Assembly: GCA_965208685.1 (NCBI GenBank) | Contig: CBDBPL010000007.1 | Location: 2,480,001-2,544,000, forward strand | DNA: 64,000 nt | From: JAJEFO01 sp965208685 | Lineage (GTDB): Bacteria > Pseudomonadota > Alphaproteobacteria > Rhodobacterales > Rhodobacteraceae | Direction: 5' to 3' | In this document: positions 9,294 to 18,823 of the stretch, one piece after another | Numbering within the stretch: the stretch's first letter is position 1 | Layout of the letters: each line of letters begins with the position of its first letter | Program-made: the position numbers and the translations under genes | The notes under the pieces: generated by a model | Seen by the model: only the letters and a program-made list of their open reading frames with translations | The model's database searches: none | What the model was told of the DNA's origin: nothing

Positions 9294-10403
9294 CTACGAG
9301 GCGGCCTCGATCTCGGTTGCGCGCCTTTCGACCTGAGCGACAATATGATCGATCATCTCGTCGTTTGACATCTTGTGGGACTGCTTTCCCGCCAGGTAGA
9401 CCATTCCCGATCCGGCGCCCCCTCCCGTGAACCCTACATCTGTCATCAGCGCCTCGCCGGGACCGTTCACGACGCAGCCGATGATCGAAAGGCTCATCGG
9501 CGTCTTCACGTGCTCCAGTCTCTCTTCAAGGATTTCGACGGTCCTGATCACGTCAAAGCCCTGACGTGCACAGGAAGGACAGGCGATGATGTTGACGCCT
9601 CGATGCCTTAGTCCGAGCGACTTCAGGATCTCGCTTCCGGCCCTCACCTCCTCGACGGGATCAGCGCTCAGCGACACCCGGATCGTGTCGCCGATGCCCA
9701 TCCAAAGCAGGTTTCCGAGCCCGATCGCCGACTTGATCGTGCCGGGGACACGTCCGCCCGCCTCGGTGATTCCGAGATGGATAGGTGCATCCGTGGCGTC
9801 GGCCAATGCCTGGTAGGCCGCGGCCGCAAGAAACACGTCGGATGCCTTGCAGCTGATCTTGAATTCGAGGAAGTCGTTGTCTTCCAGAATCCTGATGTGG
9901 TTCAACCCGCTTTCCACCATAGCCTCGGGGCAGGGTTCGGCATATTTTTCGAGCAGGTGCTTCTCGAGACTGCCCGCGTTCACGCCGATCCGGATCGAGC
10001 ATCCATGATCCTTGGCCGCGCGGATGACTTCACGAACGCGATCCTCCGAACCAATGTTGCCCGGGTTGATGCGAAGGCATGCAGCGCCGGCCCCTGCGGA
10101 CTCGATGGCGCGCTTGTAGTGAAAGTGGATGTCGGCCACGATAGGCACCGGGCTTTCCGCAACAATCTCCTTCAGCGCCCGGGAACTCGGCTCGTCCGGC
10201 ACCGAAACGCGCACGATGTCCGCCCCTGCCTCCGCAACCGCCTGAACTTGCGCAACGGTCGCGGCAACATCCTTGGTGTCCGTGTTCGTCATCGTCTGAA
10301 CGGTGATCGGCGCGTCGCCTCCCACCGGCACAGGGCCCACATGGATTTGCCGTGACTTCCTGCGATAGATGTTGCGCCACGGACGAACGCTGTTCAGCGA
10401 CAT
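9294..10403 (-). CDS. ispG: 4-hydroxy-3-methylbut-2-en-1-yl diphosphate synthase (IspG/GcpE)
   Basis: A 369-aa [4Fe-4S] enzyme of the methylerythritol phosphate isoprenoid pathway. It converts 2-C-methyl-D-erythritol 2,4-cyclodiphosphate to HMBPP. The N-terminal TIM barrel contains VQTMTNTDT (35-43) and DIHFHY (91-96). The cluster ligands are C275 and C278 (ACPSC), C310 and E317 (GCVVNGPGE). I chose ATG 10403 because GGGAG lies about 10 nt upstream and MSLNSVRPWRNIYRR matches the usual N-terminus; a start 10 codons earlier is less likely. It follows the rodZ-like gene by 58 bp on the same strand and is probably co-transcribed with it. Confidence 0.97.
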   Translation of the reverse strand: MSLNSVRPWRNIYRRKSRQIHVGPVPVGGDAPITVQTMTNTDTKDVAATVAQVQAVAEAGADIVRVSVPDEPSSRALKEIVAESPVPIVADIHFHYKRAIESAGAGAACLRINPGNIGSEDRVREVIRAAKDHGCSIRIGVNAGSLEKHLLEKYAEPCPEAMVESGLNHIRILEDNDFLEFKISCKASDVFLAAAAYQALADATDAPIHLGITEAGGRVPGTIKSAIGLGNLLWMGIGDTIRVSLSADPVEEVRAGSEILKSLGLRHRGVNIIACPSCARQGFDVIRTVEILEERLEHVKTPMSLSIIGCVVNGPGEALMTDVGFTGGGAGSGMVYLAGKQSHKMSNDEMIDHIVAQVERRATEIEAAS

Positions 10404-10461
10404 GTCAGGGAATCTCCCACTGCATGGACACATTCACGGGCAGGCAGACGCTCGAACGCCA

Positions 10462-11751
10462 TCATTCGCCGCCCGCGGCCTCGGCCACCGAGATAAAGCG
10501 GGCCAATTCTGAATCCGACGCCACGTCGGCCGCGCCATAGTTCTCTGCAAGCGCGTCGGGGGACAGCACAATGTCACGCACCACGGTCTGTCCGTTGCCG
10601 GCGGGACCGTGCAGCCGGCCGTTCACCTCGAAGTAGAGCGAGCCGGCATTGCCGGCACGCAGGCGCGCCGGCACGTCCGTGAGAGGAACGTCAAACCTCT
10701 CGCCGGCATCAAGGATTTTCTCGAGTATCACCGTTCCGTCCGGTCCGCGCACGCGCACCCAGCACGGACGCACCGCCAGGAGCTCCACGGTGGGCGCACT
10801 CGGCTCGATTTCCGGAACCGGCGGCACGACTGCCGCGACCGGCGGAAAGTAAGTCATCGGGTCGGCACGCGCCAGATCGCTTTCGGCGTCCATGCCCGCA
10901 ATCGTTGAGCGGCCGTAGGGCGCCACAACATCGAGCAAGTCCCGCTCGACGGACTCCGGAGCCAATGCCCCGAACTTGTCTGGATCAATTGCAGCGATCG
11001 GACCGTCCCGCGCAACGATCGCGGGAGCATCCACGAGTTCCGGCCGGGCCAACCCGTCAATCCCGCCCGACACGGCGGTGGCCAAAATGCCGCCTTGCTC
11101 CCCTCCGTCTTCCGCCAGAGGAAACGCGGAATTGACCGGATCAAGGTCGACAATGACCTGCGGTGTCTGGTCCGCCGGCGCGAGACGCACCTTCTGAACT
11201 TCCTGCAGGACGATCCATCCACCGTAGCCAATTCCGGCCAGCAGCATGAGCAACAGGAAAACTGACCCCAATGCCCTCGGTTCGAAATTCGACAACGGCG
11301 ATTCCCGGTCCACCAGGTATCCAAAGTAACGGCTCGCTACGGGATGCCTGGAACGCAGCGCCTGGCCAGCCGGTGCGCTCAACTCGTCCTTCCTTACGGA
11401 ATGCTTCATGTTGTGCCGCATCTGCGAACTTTGGCCGGTCGCGACAGAGAACCCGCTTTCCTTGCAAAAGGTCTGGAACGCCCAGTCCGGATCAACGCCC
11501 AGATAGCTTGCGTACGAGCGAACATAGCCCGCCACGAAGCTCGGCACGTCCATCACCGACGGGTCCGACGATTCTATCGCGGAAATGTACTCCGCCTTGA
11601 TCCTGAGTTCGTTCTGGACGTCGAGCAGCGACTTTCCCTTGGTCGCTCGCTCGCCTCGCAGGATATCCCCCAGACGCGTTTCAAAATCGTCAAAACCCCT
11701 GAGCTTCGACGGGCCCGCAGCGTCGGCTGATACCTGCATCTCCGCGACCAT
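10462..11751 (-). CDS. rodZ: RodZ-like transmembrane helix-turn-helix protein (DUF4115)
   Basis: A 429-aa bitopic membrane protein with RodZ architecture. Residues 24-90 form a cytoplasmic Xre/Cro-like HTH (LGDILRGERATKGKSLLDVQ), followed by a basic linker. A single transmembrane helix lies near 182-203. A long low-complexity periplasmic stretch rich in Pro, Ala and Asp leads to a C-terminal DUF4115 beta domain (about 330-410, WVRVRGPDGTVILEKIL). RodZ couples MreB to the cell-wall elongation machinery. It is upstream of ispG, an arrangement I recall from other proteobacteria. The promoter candidate at 11781-11809 would drive both. The symbol is by architecture; the periplasmic linker is unusually long. 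Confidence 0.82.
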   Translation of the reverse strand: MVAEMQVSADAAGPSKLRGFDDFETRLGDILRGERATKGKSLLDVQNELRIKAEYISAIESSDPSVMDVPSFVAGYVRSYASYLGVDPDWAFQTFCKESGFSVATGQSSQMRHNMKHSVRKDELSAPAGQALRSRHPVASRYFGYLVDRESPLSNFEPRALGSVFLLLMLLAGIGYGGWIVLQEVQKVRLAPADQTPQVIVDLDPVNSAFPLAEDGGEQGGILATAVSGGIDGLARPELVDAPAIVARDGPIAAIDPDKFGALAPESVERDLLDVVAPYGRSTIAGMDAESDLARADPMTYFPPVAAVVPPVPEIEPSAPTVELLAVRPCWVRVRGPDGTVILEKILDAGERFDVPLTDVPARLRAGNAGSLYFEVNGRLHGPAGNGQTVVRDIVLSPDALAENYGAADVASDSELARFISVAEAAGGE

Positions 11752-11780
11752 GCGCTATCCGGACGTGACTGTCTGCTTCA

Positions 11781-11809
11781 AGTATAGTGCAATGCGGCAA
11801 AATTACCAA
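11781..11809 (-). promoter_or_regulatory. Candidate sigma70-type promoter for rodZ-ispG
   Basis: On the minus strand TTGGTA (-35, 11804-11809) and TATACT (-10, 11781-11786) are separated by 17 bp, about 30 nt before the rodZ-like start. The -10 matches five of six consensus positions and the -35 four. Confidence 0.55.
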
Positions 11810-11840
11810 GATCGCTGTGCATCTACAACTGCCAAACACA

Positions 11841-11865
11841 AGATAGGGCGTGCATCGCCCTATCT
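11841..11865 (-). terminator. Rho-independent-type terminator of hemA
   Basis: A perfect 10-bp stem (agatagggcg / cgccctatct) with a 5-nt loop begins right after the hemA stop. On the minus strand it is followed by TGTGTTTG, a modest T-rich tail. It insulates rodZ-ispG from hemA. Confidence 0.75.
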
Positions 11866-11866
11866 G

Positions 11867-13090
11867 CTAGGCCGACAGATCGGATCGATTGAGTTCGCAA
11901 CGGGACCAAAGCGCGTCCATCGCCCTGATCAGACGGTCCATGTCATCCGGGCCATGCACCGGCGACGGAGTGAAGCGCAGTCGCTCCGTGCCGCGCGGCA
12001 CGGTCGGGTAATTGATCGGCTGCACGTAGATCCCGTGATCGTCGAGCAACATGTCGGAAAGAAGCTTGGTATGCACGGGATCCCCGACGATGACCGGTAC
12101 TATGTGGCTGCCATGGTCAATCAGGGGCAGGCCAAGCGCCCTGAGCCGCGTCTTCAGGATGTTCGCCTGTTCCTGAAGCTTGTCTCGCCTGGCCTGATCC
12201 GACTTCAGGATCCGGACCGACGCCGTGGCCCCGGCTGCAATTGCCGGTGCCAGCGACGTCGTGAATATGAATCCAGGCGCATAGGACCTGAGTGCATCGC
12301 ACATCCTGGCACTTGCAGCCACGTAGCCGCCCATGACACCGAATGCTTTCGCGAGCGTGCCATTGATGACGTCCACCCTGTGAGCCTGCCAGTCCCGCTG
12401 GGCCACTCCGCTGCCGCGCTGTCCGTACATGCCCACTGCATGGACTTCGTCAACATAGGTGATGGCGTCGAATTCCTCGGCCAGATCGCAGACTCCTTCG
12501 ATCGGGCCGAAATCTCCATCCATGGAATACAGCGACTCAATCGCAATCAGCTTGGGTGCCGAGCGGTCGTCCGCTTCCAGCAACTCGCGCAAATGCGCCA
12601 GGTCGTTGTGCCGAAACACGCGCTTGGATCCGCCGTTCCGGCGGATGCCCTCGATCATCGACGCGTGGTTCAACTCGTCCGAATAGATGATCAGGCCCGG
12701 GAAAATCCTGGGCAGCGTTGAAAGCGTCGCGTCATTCGCAATGTAGGCGCTCGTGAACAGGAGCGCGGATTCCTTGCCATGAAGGTCGGCCAGTTCGGCC
12801 TCGAGGCTCTTGTGATAGAGTGTCGTGCCGGAAATGTTGCGAGTGCCGCCGGAGCCCGCCCCGGCATCGTCGATTGCATCGTGCATGGCGGACAGCACGT
12901 CGGGATGCTGGCCCATGCCAAGATAGTCGTTGCCGCACCAGACCTTGACCGGACGCTCCGTCCCGTCCGGGCGTCGCCAGGTCGCATTCGGGAACTGGCC
13001 GCGATTTCTCACGATGTCGATGAACGTCCGGTAACGGCCTTCGTCGTGAAGCCGCCGGATTGCGTCATCAAGGCACGCGGAATAGTCCAC
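11867..13090 (-). CDS. hemA: 5-aminolevulinate synthase
   Basis: A 407-aa PLP enzyme of the alpha-oxoamine synthase family. It condenses glycine and succinyl-CoA to 5-aminolevulinate, the first step of tetrapyrrole synthesis by the C4 route found in alphaproteobacteria. The PLP lysine is K248 in NGTLAKAFGVMGGY, the same position as in Rhodobacter HemA. GSGGTRNISGTT at 79-90 and DEVHAVGMYG at 214-223 are family hallmarks. This supplies precursor to the cobalamin pathway elsewhere in the window as well as haem. The gene stands alone: a terminator follows it and an M20 peptidase gene is divergent upstream. A TTGACA box at 13140-13145 is a possible -35, but I see no good -10. Confidence 0.97.
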   Translation of the reverse strand: MDYSACLDDAIRRLHDEGRYRTFIDIVRNRGQFPNATWRRPDGTERPVKVWCGNDYLGMGQHPDVLSAMHDAIDDAGAGSGGTRNISGTTLYHKSLEAELADLHGKESALLFTSAYIANDATLSTLPRIFPGLIIYSDELNHASMIEGIRRNGGSKRVFRHNDLAHLRELLEADDRSAPKLIAIESLYSMDGDFGPIEGVCDLAEEFDAITYVDEVHAVGMYGQRGSGVAQRDWQAHRVDVINGTLAKAFGVMGGYVAASARMCDALRSYAPGFIFTTSLAPAIAAGATASVRILKSDQARRDKLQEQANILKTRLRALGLPLIDHGSHIVPVIVGDPVHTKLLSDMLLDDHGIYVQPINYPTVPRGTERLRFTPSPVHGPDDMDRLIRAMDALWSRCELNRSDLSA

Positions 13091-13276
13091 TTCCGTCTCC
13101 CTTTGGCAGGTTTGGTCAAATCTGCGAATACGAGCTTAATGTCAAAGGGCACAGATAACAAATTGACGCGGCCCGAATCGCCGAAAAATGTCGCGACTGC
13201 AAGCCCTGCCAGCGGCCGAATGCTCTGGACGCCGCCCCGAACTCGGCTTACGTGACCGGCACAAAACGGAGGCAAC

Positions 13277-14653
13277 ATGACCATCGACGCCGTACTCGCA
13301 CATGTCGACGAAAACCTAGATGCAGCACTGGAGCGCCTGAAGGCCTTGGTCCGCATCCCGTCAGTCTCGACCGACCCTGCCTTCCAGGACGACTGCCAGG
13401 CGGCAGCGAACTGGCTGGTTGCAGACCTCGCATCGCTCGGGGTCGAGGCGGAGGCTCGCCAAACGCCCGGCCATCCGATGGTGGTGGGCCATGCGGGCGA
13501 CGGCCGGCCGCACCTGATGTTCTACGGCCACTACGATGTTCAGCCAGTCGACCCGCTGGAACTTTGGCAGCATGACCCGTTCGACCCGATCGTCGAGGAC
13601 ACGCCGGCGGGCAAGGTGATCCGCGCACGGGGATCGTCCGACGACAAGGGCCAGCTCATGACCTTCGTGGAGGCGTGCCGGGCCTGGAAGGCCGTCAACG
13701 GAGACTGGCCTTGCAGACTCTCGTTCATCTTCGAGGGGGAAGAGGAATCCGGATCCCCTTCGCTCGTCCCGTTCCTCGAGACGCATTCCGAGGAACTGAG
13801 TCAGCCCGACCTGGCGCTGATCTGCGACACGGGGCTCTTTGACCGCGATACGCCGGCCATCACGACAATGCTCCGCGGGCTGCTCGGCGAGGAAGTCACG
13901 GTCACGGGGCCCGACAAGGACCTGCATTCCGGCATGTATGGAGGTGCGGCGATCAATCCGATCCGCGTGCTCGCACGCGTCATCGCGTCCCTGCACGACG
14001 CGAGCGGTCGGATCACCGTCCCGGGATTCTATGACGGCGTTGATGAACTGCCGGATGCCGTCAAGTCGCAATGGGAAGGGCTGGAATTTGACGCAAGCGG
14101 ATTCCTGAAGACCGCAGACCTTTCGGAGCCGGCAGGGGAATCGGGACGCAGCGTGCTCGAAATGATCTGGTCCAGGCCCACCTGCGAAGTGAACGGGATC
14201 AGCGGCGGCTACACCGGAGACGGCTTCAAGACCGTGCTGCCGTCCAAGGCCTCGGCCAAGATCAGCTTCCGGCTTGTCGGCGACCAGGATCCTGTCGCGA
14301 TCAGGAAGAGCTTTCGCGCCATGGTGCGCGACGCGCTGCCACCCGACTGCAGCGTGGAGTTCGCCGGCCATGGCGCAGCTCCGGCCTCGGTCATGTCCAC
14401 GGACGACCCCGCTTTCGAGGCCGCCCGGCGGGCGCTCTCGGACGAATGGCCCAATGACGCCGCCTTTGTCGGTTCGGGCGGGTCGATTCCGATTGCCGGA
14501 TACTTCCGAGAGATCCTCGGTCTTCCGTCCATGCTGATCGGCTTCGGACTTGATGACGACCAGATTCACTCACCGAACGAGAAGTACGACCTTCGCTCGT
14601 TCCACAAGGGCACAAGAAGCTGGGTCCGGGTGCTCGACGCGCTGTCCCGCTGA
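13277..14653 (+). CDS. M20 family dipeptidase
   Basis: A 458-aa di-zinc metallopeptidase of the M20/M25/M40 family, cytoplasmic, with no signal peptide. Metal and catalytic residues are visible: YGHYDVQP (H85, D87), GSSDDKG (bridging Asp at 122), and the general-base pair in FEGEEESGS (E155/E156). The lid or dimerisation domain occupies roughly 210-370. The final zinc histidine lies in IHSPNEKYDL near 433. The length suits the dipeptidase branch (carnosinase/CPG2-like). GGAGG lies about 5 nt upstream of the ATG. It is divergent from hemA and converges with the next gene; it has no operon partners. Confidence 0.92.
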   Translation: MTIDAVLAHVDENLDAALERLKALVRIPSVSTDPAFQDDCQAAANWLVADLASLGVEAEARQTPGHPMVVGHAGDGRPHLMFYGHYDVQPVDPLELWQHDPFDPIVEDTPAGKVIRARGSSDDKGQLMTFVEACRAWKAVNGDWPCRLSFIFEGEEESGSPSLVPFLETHSEELSQPDLALICDTGLFDRDTPAITTMLRGLLGEEVTVTGPDKDLHSGMYGGAAINPIRVLARVIASLHDASGRITVPGFYDGVDELPDAVKSQWEGLEFDASGFLKTADLSEPAGESGRSVLEMIWSRPTCEVNGISGGYTGDGFKTVLPSKASAKISFRLVGDQDPVAIRKSFRAMVRDALPPDCSVEFAGHGAAPASVMSTDDPAFEAARRALSDEWPNDAAFVGSGGSIPIAGYFREILGLPSMLIGFGLDDDQIHSPNEKYDLRSFHKGTRSWVRVLDALSR

Positions 14654-14709
14654 GGCGATCGAGCCGAACCGCAACCCTCGCGGCGAAACACCTGCCTTGG
14701 CCCGTCCGA

Positions 14710-14727
14710 CGCAGGACGTGTCCTGCG
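14710..14727. terminator. Perfect palindromic hairpin between convergent genes
   Basis: cgcaggacgtgtcctgcg is an 18-nt perfect palindrome between the convergent M20 peptidase and hydrolase stops. Four more base pairs (gtcc/ggac) extend the stem after a 3-nt bulge. It lacks a T tract but is well placed as a bidirectional terminator. Confidence 0.45.
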
Positions 14728-14741
14728 GACGCAGGATGCGT

Positions 14742-15605
14742 TCATGCATCCAGCGGCAAAAGGAACCTGCGGAGGGCCTCGGCGGTTTCTCCGGGCGACT
14801 GGTCGACGAAGAAGTGCCCGCCAGGCACCAGCCCGACGTCCAGATTCGAGAGCCGGGGGGCCCAGACTTGCCTGGCGTCGAAGTGCCTTGCCATGACACC
14901 GTCGGCACCCCAAAGAACCAGGGCGGGGCATTCAAGCACCTGGCCCATGCTCGCTGCATCCAGCTCCAGATCCGCGCTGACCGCGGCCCGGTAGTCGTTC
15001 GTCATGCCTGCAATTGCGGCAGGATCCCGCCACGCCGCACGATAGGCATCGATCTGGGCGAATGCCTGCTGCGTCGCGCCGCCCCAGCCAGAAAGGCAGG
15101 CCTCGAAGAAGTGATCGGGATCGGCCCCGATCATGTGCTCCGGCAAGGGCGCGGGCTGGGCAAGAAAGCTCCAGTGGAAATACGCCCTTGACAGATCGTA
15201 GTTCCAGGCCTCGACCAAGTGGTCGGTCGGAACAATGTCCATGAGAGTCAGGCTCGCCACCCTGCCGGGTGCATCCAGCGCCAGCCGATAGGCAGCCCGT
15301 GCCCCCCTGTCATGACCTGCGAGATGGAATCTCTCGTGTCCAAGGGACGACATCAGCCTGACCATGTCGGCGCCCATCGCGCGAAAGCTGTAGTTTGCAG
15401 CGTCTGCGGTCGCAGCTGGCTTTGACGACGCGCCGTACCCCCGAAGATCGGCCGTCACGACGCGAAAGCGTTCCGCCAGCACGGGCGCGACCTCGGTCCA
15501 CATCGCGCGAGTCTGGGGAAAGCCGTGCAGCAGCAGCAACGGGCACCCTGACCCAACCTCGTCATAGGCAATGGAGATGCCGTCTTCCACGACCGCTGTC
15601 GGCAT
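14742..15605 (-). CDS. Alpha/beta hydrolase, haloacetate dehalogenase-like
   Basis: A 287-aa alpha/beta-hydrolase closely resembling fluoroacetate/haloacetate dehalogenases and related epoxide hydrolases. The oxyanion motif is HGFP at 27-30. The nucleophile is D99 in GHDRGARAAYRLALD and a second acid is D123. H144-W145 in FHWSFLAQPAPLPE correspond to the halide-stabilising His-Trp pair of fluoroacetate dehalogenase. The catalytic His is in PGGHFFVDQ near the C-terminus. DYRA matches the position of the third halide ligand, Tyr. From those residues, hydrolytic C-halogen cleavage is plausible; an epoxide or ester substrate is the alternative. I chose ATG 15605; a start 10 codons upstream adds a poor N-terminus. 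Confidence 0.85.
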   Translation of the reverse strand: MPTAVVEDGISIAYDEVGSGCPLLLLHGFPQTRAMWTEVAPVLAERFRVVTADLRGYGASSKPAATADAANYSFRAMGADMVRLMSSLGHERFHLAGHDRGARAAYRLALDAPGRVASLTLMDIVPTDHLVEAWNYDLSRAYFHWSFLAQPAPLPEHMIGADPDHFFEACLSGWGGATQQAFAQIDAYRAAWRDPAAIAGMTNDYRAAVSADLELDAASMGQVLECPALVLWGADGVMARHFDARQVWAPRLSNLDVGLVPGGHFFVDQSPGETAEALRRFLLPLDA

Positions 15606-15658
15606 GCACTCGCCCCCTGTTCGGAGACACGTCATGCCGCCAAAGGTGCAAATGGGAG

Positions 15659-15735
15659 TGGCGCGGTTGACGGGACTCGAACCCGCGACCCCTGGCGTGA
15701 CAGGCCAGTACTCTAACCGACTGAGCTACAACCGC
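15659..15735 (-). tRNA. tRNA-Asp(GTC)
   Basis: A 77-nt cloverleaf on the minus strand with the CCA end encoded. The acceptor stem is GCGGTTG/CAACCGC. The anticodon loop CTGTCAC gives GTC. The T arm contains GGTTCGAGTCC. It is last of three tRNA genes on this strand. Confidence 0.96.
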
Positions 15736-15940
15736 ACGGTTGCCGTCACTTAGTGAAGCCGTTGCGGGCCGTCAAGAAGAATTGCATGTCCCGCCAACGA
15801 CGATTGAGACCATCCCGGCCGAACGTTGCATGACGCACCCCGGTCTTGGCGAATCCGGAGGTCCGGGCGGCCTTGTCCCGGATCGGACGGCGATGCGTCG
15901 CAGGAGGCTGCCCGTCTCGATTCCGGTCGTGTCGGCGGTC

Positions 15941-16016
<76 letters not shown>

Positions 16017-16200
16017 ATCCGCGCCCCCTTTAGCCAACCCAAGCGATTGCGGCAAGCAGTCTCGCCCGACCCACCGATCGGCCGAAACCCTGGACGCCGC
16101 AGGACAGGGCTCGCCGGCAGATGCCTGGCGTGCAACTTGACGCGGTCGCTGGCCTGCAATGCATTCGGTGACCTGAGTGCACATGGCCCTTGGGGGAAAC

Positions 16201-16275
16201 TGGTGGGTGATGAGAGATTTGAACTCCCGACATCTTCGATGTGAACGAAGCGCTCTACCACTGAGCTAATCACCC
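16201..16275 (-). tRNA. tRNA-Val(CAC)
   Basis: A 75-nt cloverleaf with encoded CCA. The acceptor stem is GGGTGAT/ATCACCC. Loop TTCACAT gives anticodon CAC. The anticodon arm stem is identical to that of the neighbouring tRNA-Val(TAC), so the pair probably arose by duplication and anticodon change. Confidence 0.96.
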
Positions 16276-16389
16276 GCCGAAACCGTGGTCTAGCGCCGGG
16301 GCACCGTTCGTGCAAGCGGGATTGCCAGAATGCAGGTCCAGGCTTCGCAGGCGGCAGCGGCCCGACCACCGCCCGCAATGTCTGCAAGA

Positions 16390-17664
16390 TCACTTCAGAA
16401 TTGACGTGCCTGCATAGACGGCGGTCTCGTCAAGGATTTCCTCGATTCGAATGAGCTGATTGTACTTCGCCAGGCGATCAGATCGCGAAAGCGAGCCGGT
16501 CTTGATCTGCCCGCAGTTCACTGCCACGGCAAGATCGGCGATGGTCACGTCCTCGGTCTCGCCCGATCGATGCGACATTACCGTCGTGAATCCAGCCCTG
16601 TGGGCCATGTCCACGGCACCAAGCGCCTGAGTAAGCGTTCCGATCTGGTTGACCTTGACGAGAAGCGAATTGCCGGCCCCTTCTTCAATGCCGCGAGCAA
16701 GACGCTCTGGATTCGTCACGAAGAGATCGTCACCGACAAGCTGCACCCTGTCTCCGAGTTCCCCGGTCAGCGCCTTCCACCCATCCCAGTCGTCCTCGCT
16801 GCAGCCGTCCTCGATCGAGAACACCGGGTAGTCGGAGACTAACGCGTTCAGATAGGCAACGTTCTCGTCCGGGCTCAGGGACTTTCCTTCGCCTTCCATG
16901 ACGTATGCGCCGTCCCTGAAGTACTCGGTGGAGGCGCAGTCAAGCGCCAGCATGATGTCTTCGCCCGGCTTGTAGCCGGCCTTCTCGACGGATCTCATGA
17001 TGAAATCAAGCGCGTCCCTGGCACTCGAGATGTCCGGGGCAAAGCCGCCCTCGTCCCCGATGCCTGTCGAAAGCCCCGCCGACTGCAATTCCCCCTTCAG
17101 CGTGTGGAAGATCTCGGATCCCATGCGAACCGCATCGCGCATCGATGTGGCCGAGACAGGCATGATCATGAATTCCTGGATGTCGATCGGATTGTCGGCA
17201 TGCTCGCCGCCGTTGATGATGTTCATCATCGGAACCGGCAGGACGTGCGCCGCCGCGCCACCCACGTAGCGGAAGAGCGGCTGGCCGGTGACCATGGCGG
17301 CGGCCTTCGCGGCGGCAAGGGACACGCCGAGAATCGCGTTCGCCCCGAGACGCTTCTTGTTCGCCGTGCCGTCGAGGTCGACCATGATCTCGTCGATGGT
17401 CATCTGCTCGGTCACGTCCAGCCCGACAAGCGCATCGGCGATCTCGACGTTCACGGAATCAACGGCATCCAGGACCCCCTTGCCCAGGTACCGCTTCTTG
17501 TCGCCGTCACGCCTTTCGACCGCCTCATGCGCACCCGTGGACGCGCCCGACGGCACGGCAGCCCGGCCTTGCAGGCCGCCTCCCAGGGTCACGTCGACCT
17601 CGATGGTGGGATTGCCCCTGCTGTCGAGAATCTCGCGGGCGAATACGTCGATGATCACGCTCAT
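16390..17664 (-). CDS. eno: Enolase (phosphopyruvate hydratase)
   Basis: A 424-aa cytoplasmic enolase interconverting 2-phosphoglycerate and phosphoenolpyruvate in glycolysis and gluconeogenesis. The N-terminus IIDVFAREILDSRGNPT is diagnostic. The signature LLVKVNQIGTLTQ contains the catalytic lysine, and SHRSGETED binds substrate. Mg ligands lie in LALDCAS, SIEDG and VGDDLF. I chose ATG 17664, which gives MSVIIDV; the frame upstream adds residues absent from the family. The three tRNA genes lie downstream on the same strand. Confidence 0.98.
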   Translation of the reverse strand: MSVIIDVFAREILDSRGNPTIEVDVTLGGGLQGRAAVPSGASTGAHEAVERRDGDKKRYLGKGVLDAVDSVNVEIADALVGLDVTEQMTIDEIMVDLDGTANKKRLGANAILGVSLAAAKAAAMVTGQPLFRYVGGAAAHVLPVPMMNIINGGEHADNPIDIQEFMIMPVSATSMRDAVRMGSEIFHTLKGELQSAGLSTGIGDEGGFAPDISSARDALDFIMRSVEKAGYKPGEDIMLALDCASTEYFRDGAYVMEGEGKSLSPDENVAYLNALVSDYPVFSIEDGCSEDDWDGWKALTGELGDRVQLVGDDLFVTNPERLARGIEEGAGNSLLVKVNQIGTLTQALGAVDMAHRAGFTTVMSHRSGETEDVTIADLAVAVNCGQIKTGSLSRSDRLAKYNQLIRIEEILDETAVYAGTSILK

Positions 17665-17838
17665 TCCAAGCTCCCTTGAACGACTCGCGCGGTCCATAGC
17701 AGCCGTTCACGACAATGGAAATGCCGGGCAGGCGCGCATGCCCGCGACACGGTCGTCACCCGCTCACGTGGCGGTCATTCTCGAGCCATCACCACGCAAT
17801 TGCCTCCAGCGCATGGCTGTCGGCACCGGCGCGCTCCG

Positions 17839-18732
17839 TCACGTCCGCCAGCCCTGACCGGCCTCCGCGCGCCGTCGCTCGCGCCAGAAGGCGTAAAGGC
17901 CCGAACCGACGATCAGCGTGACACCGGACCAGGTCATCAGGTCGGGGATTTCGTCGAAGACAAAGTATGCAATGACGAGCGCGAACAGTATCCGCGAATA
18001 TCGAAACGGCGCCACGGACGAGACTTCCGCGATCCGCATCGCCGTGGTCAACGTCCACAACGCCACCACGAGCGCCAGGATCATGCCGAGATACCAGACC
18101 GCCGTCTCAACGCTCACATGTTGCCAGCCCCCCTGGAAGCGCATCATGAGCGCCCCAGCGAGCGCCATCGGCACCATGGACCAGGCCACGGCGAACGATG
18201 TCGAGATTCTTGTCGGCAATCGACGGCTTGCAAGGTCGCGCATCGCGAGGCCAAAGACATAGACGAGAACCCAAAGGAGGCTGGGGTCAAATGCACTGAA
18301 GCCTGGGCGAAGGATCATCAGGACTCCGATCAACGCCAGCACGACCGCCGCCCAGCGGCGCCATCCGACGTCCTCCTTGAGAAACAGGGCCGCGCCGAAG
18401 ACCACCGCGAGTGGCTGCGCCTGCGCCAGCGCGATCACGGAGGAGAGCGGCGCCAGGCCAAGCGCGACGACAATGCCGATGCTTCCCGCGACTTCGCCCG
18501 CCGTCCGAATCAGGAGCGCCGGATTGAGCGCATTCGGCACCCAGAGCCGCTCGCGAGACCGCCACATTGCAATCCAGAACAGGCCAAAGGTCGCCAGCGA
18601 ACTGATGAAGATGACCTGTCCGGAGCCCTGGGATTCGCTGGCGAGCTTGACGAAGGCGTCAACGACCGCAAAGCACGCCATGGCAATGACGGTCAGCAGG
18701 ATCGCCCAAGTGCCGGATGTGCCGTGCTGCAT
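17839..18732 (-). CDS. EamA-family (DMT superfamily) transporter
   Basis: A 297-aa inner-membrane protein with about ten predicted helices arranged as two EamA repeats (roughly 10-140 and 150-285). It belongs to the drug/metabolite transporter superfamily, typically metabolite exporters. VIALAQAQPLAVVFGAALFLKE in the first repeat and the matching APFRYSRILFALVIAYFVFDE in the second are the conserved helix 4-5 segments. The substrate is unknown. It is the first of three leftward genes with the cyclophilins upstream. Confidence 0.88.
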   Translation of the reverse strand: MQHGTSGTWAILLTVIAMACFAVVDAFVKLASESQGSGQVIFISSLATFGLFWIAMWRSRERLWVPNALNPALLIRTAGEVAGSIGIVVALGLAPLSSVIALAQAQPLAVVFGAALFLKEDVGWRRWAAVVLALIGVLMILRPGFSAFDPSLLWVLVYVFGLAMRDLASRRLPTRISTSFAVAWSMVPMALAGALMMRFQGGWQHVSVETAVWYLGMILALVVALWTLTTAMRIAEVSSVAPFRYSRILFALVIAYFVFDEIPDLMTWSGVTLIVGSGLYAFWRERRRAEAGQGWRT

Positions 18733-18823
18733 TTACCGCCCGCACGCACGCGCATCGGCGCTGCCGCGGCAAGCCGCATCCCCGACGGCAAGGATTCGCC
18801 GAACCCCCGCTCCTCGCCTGAAG

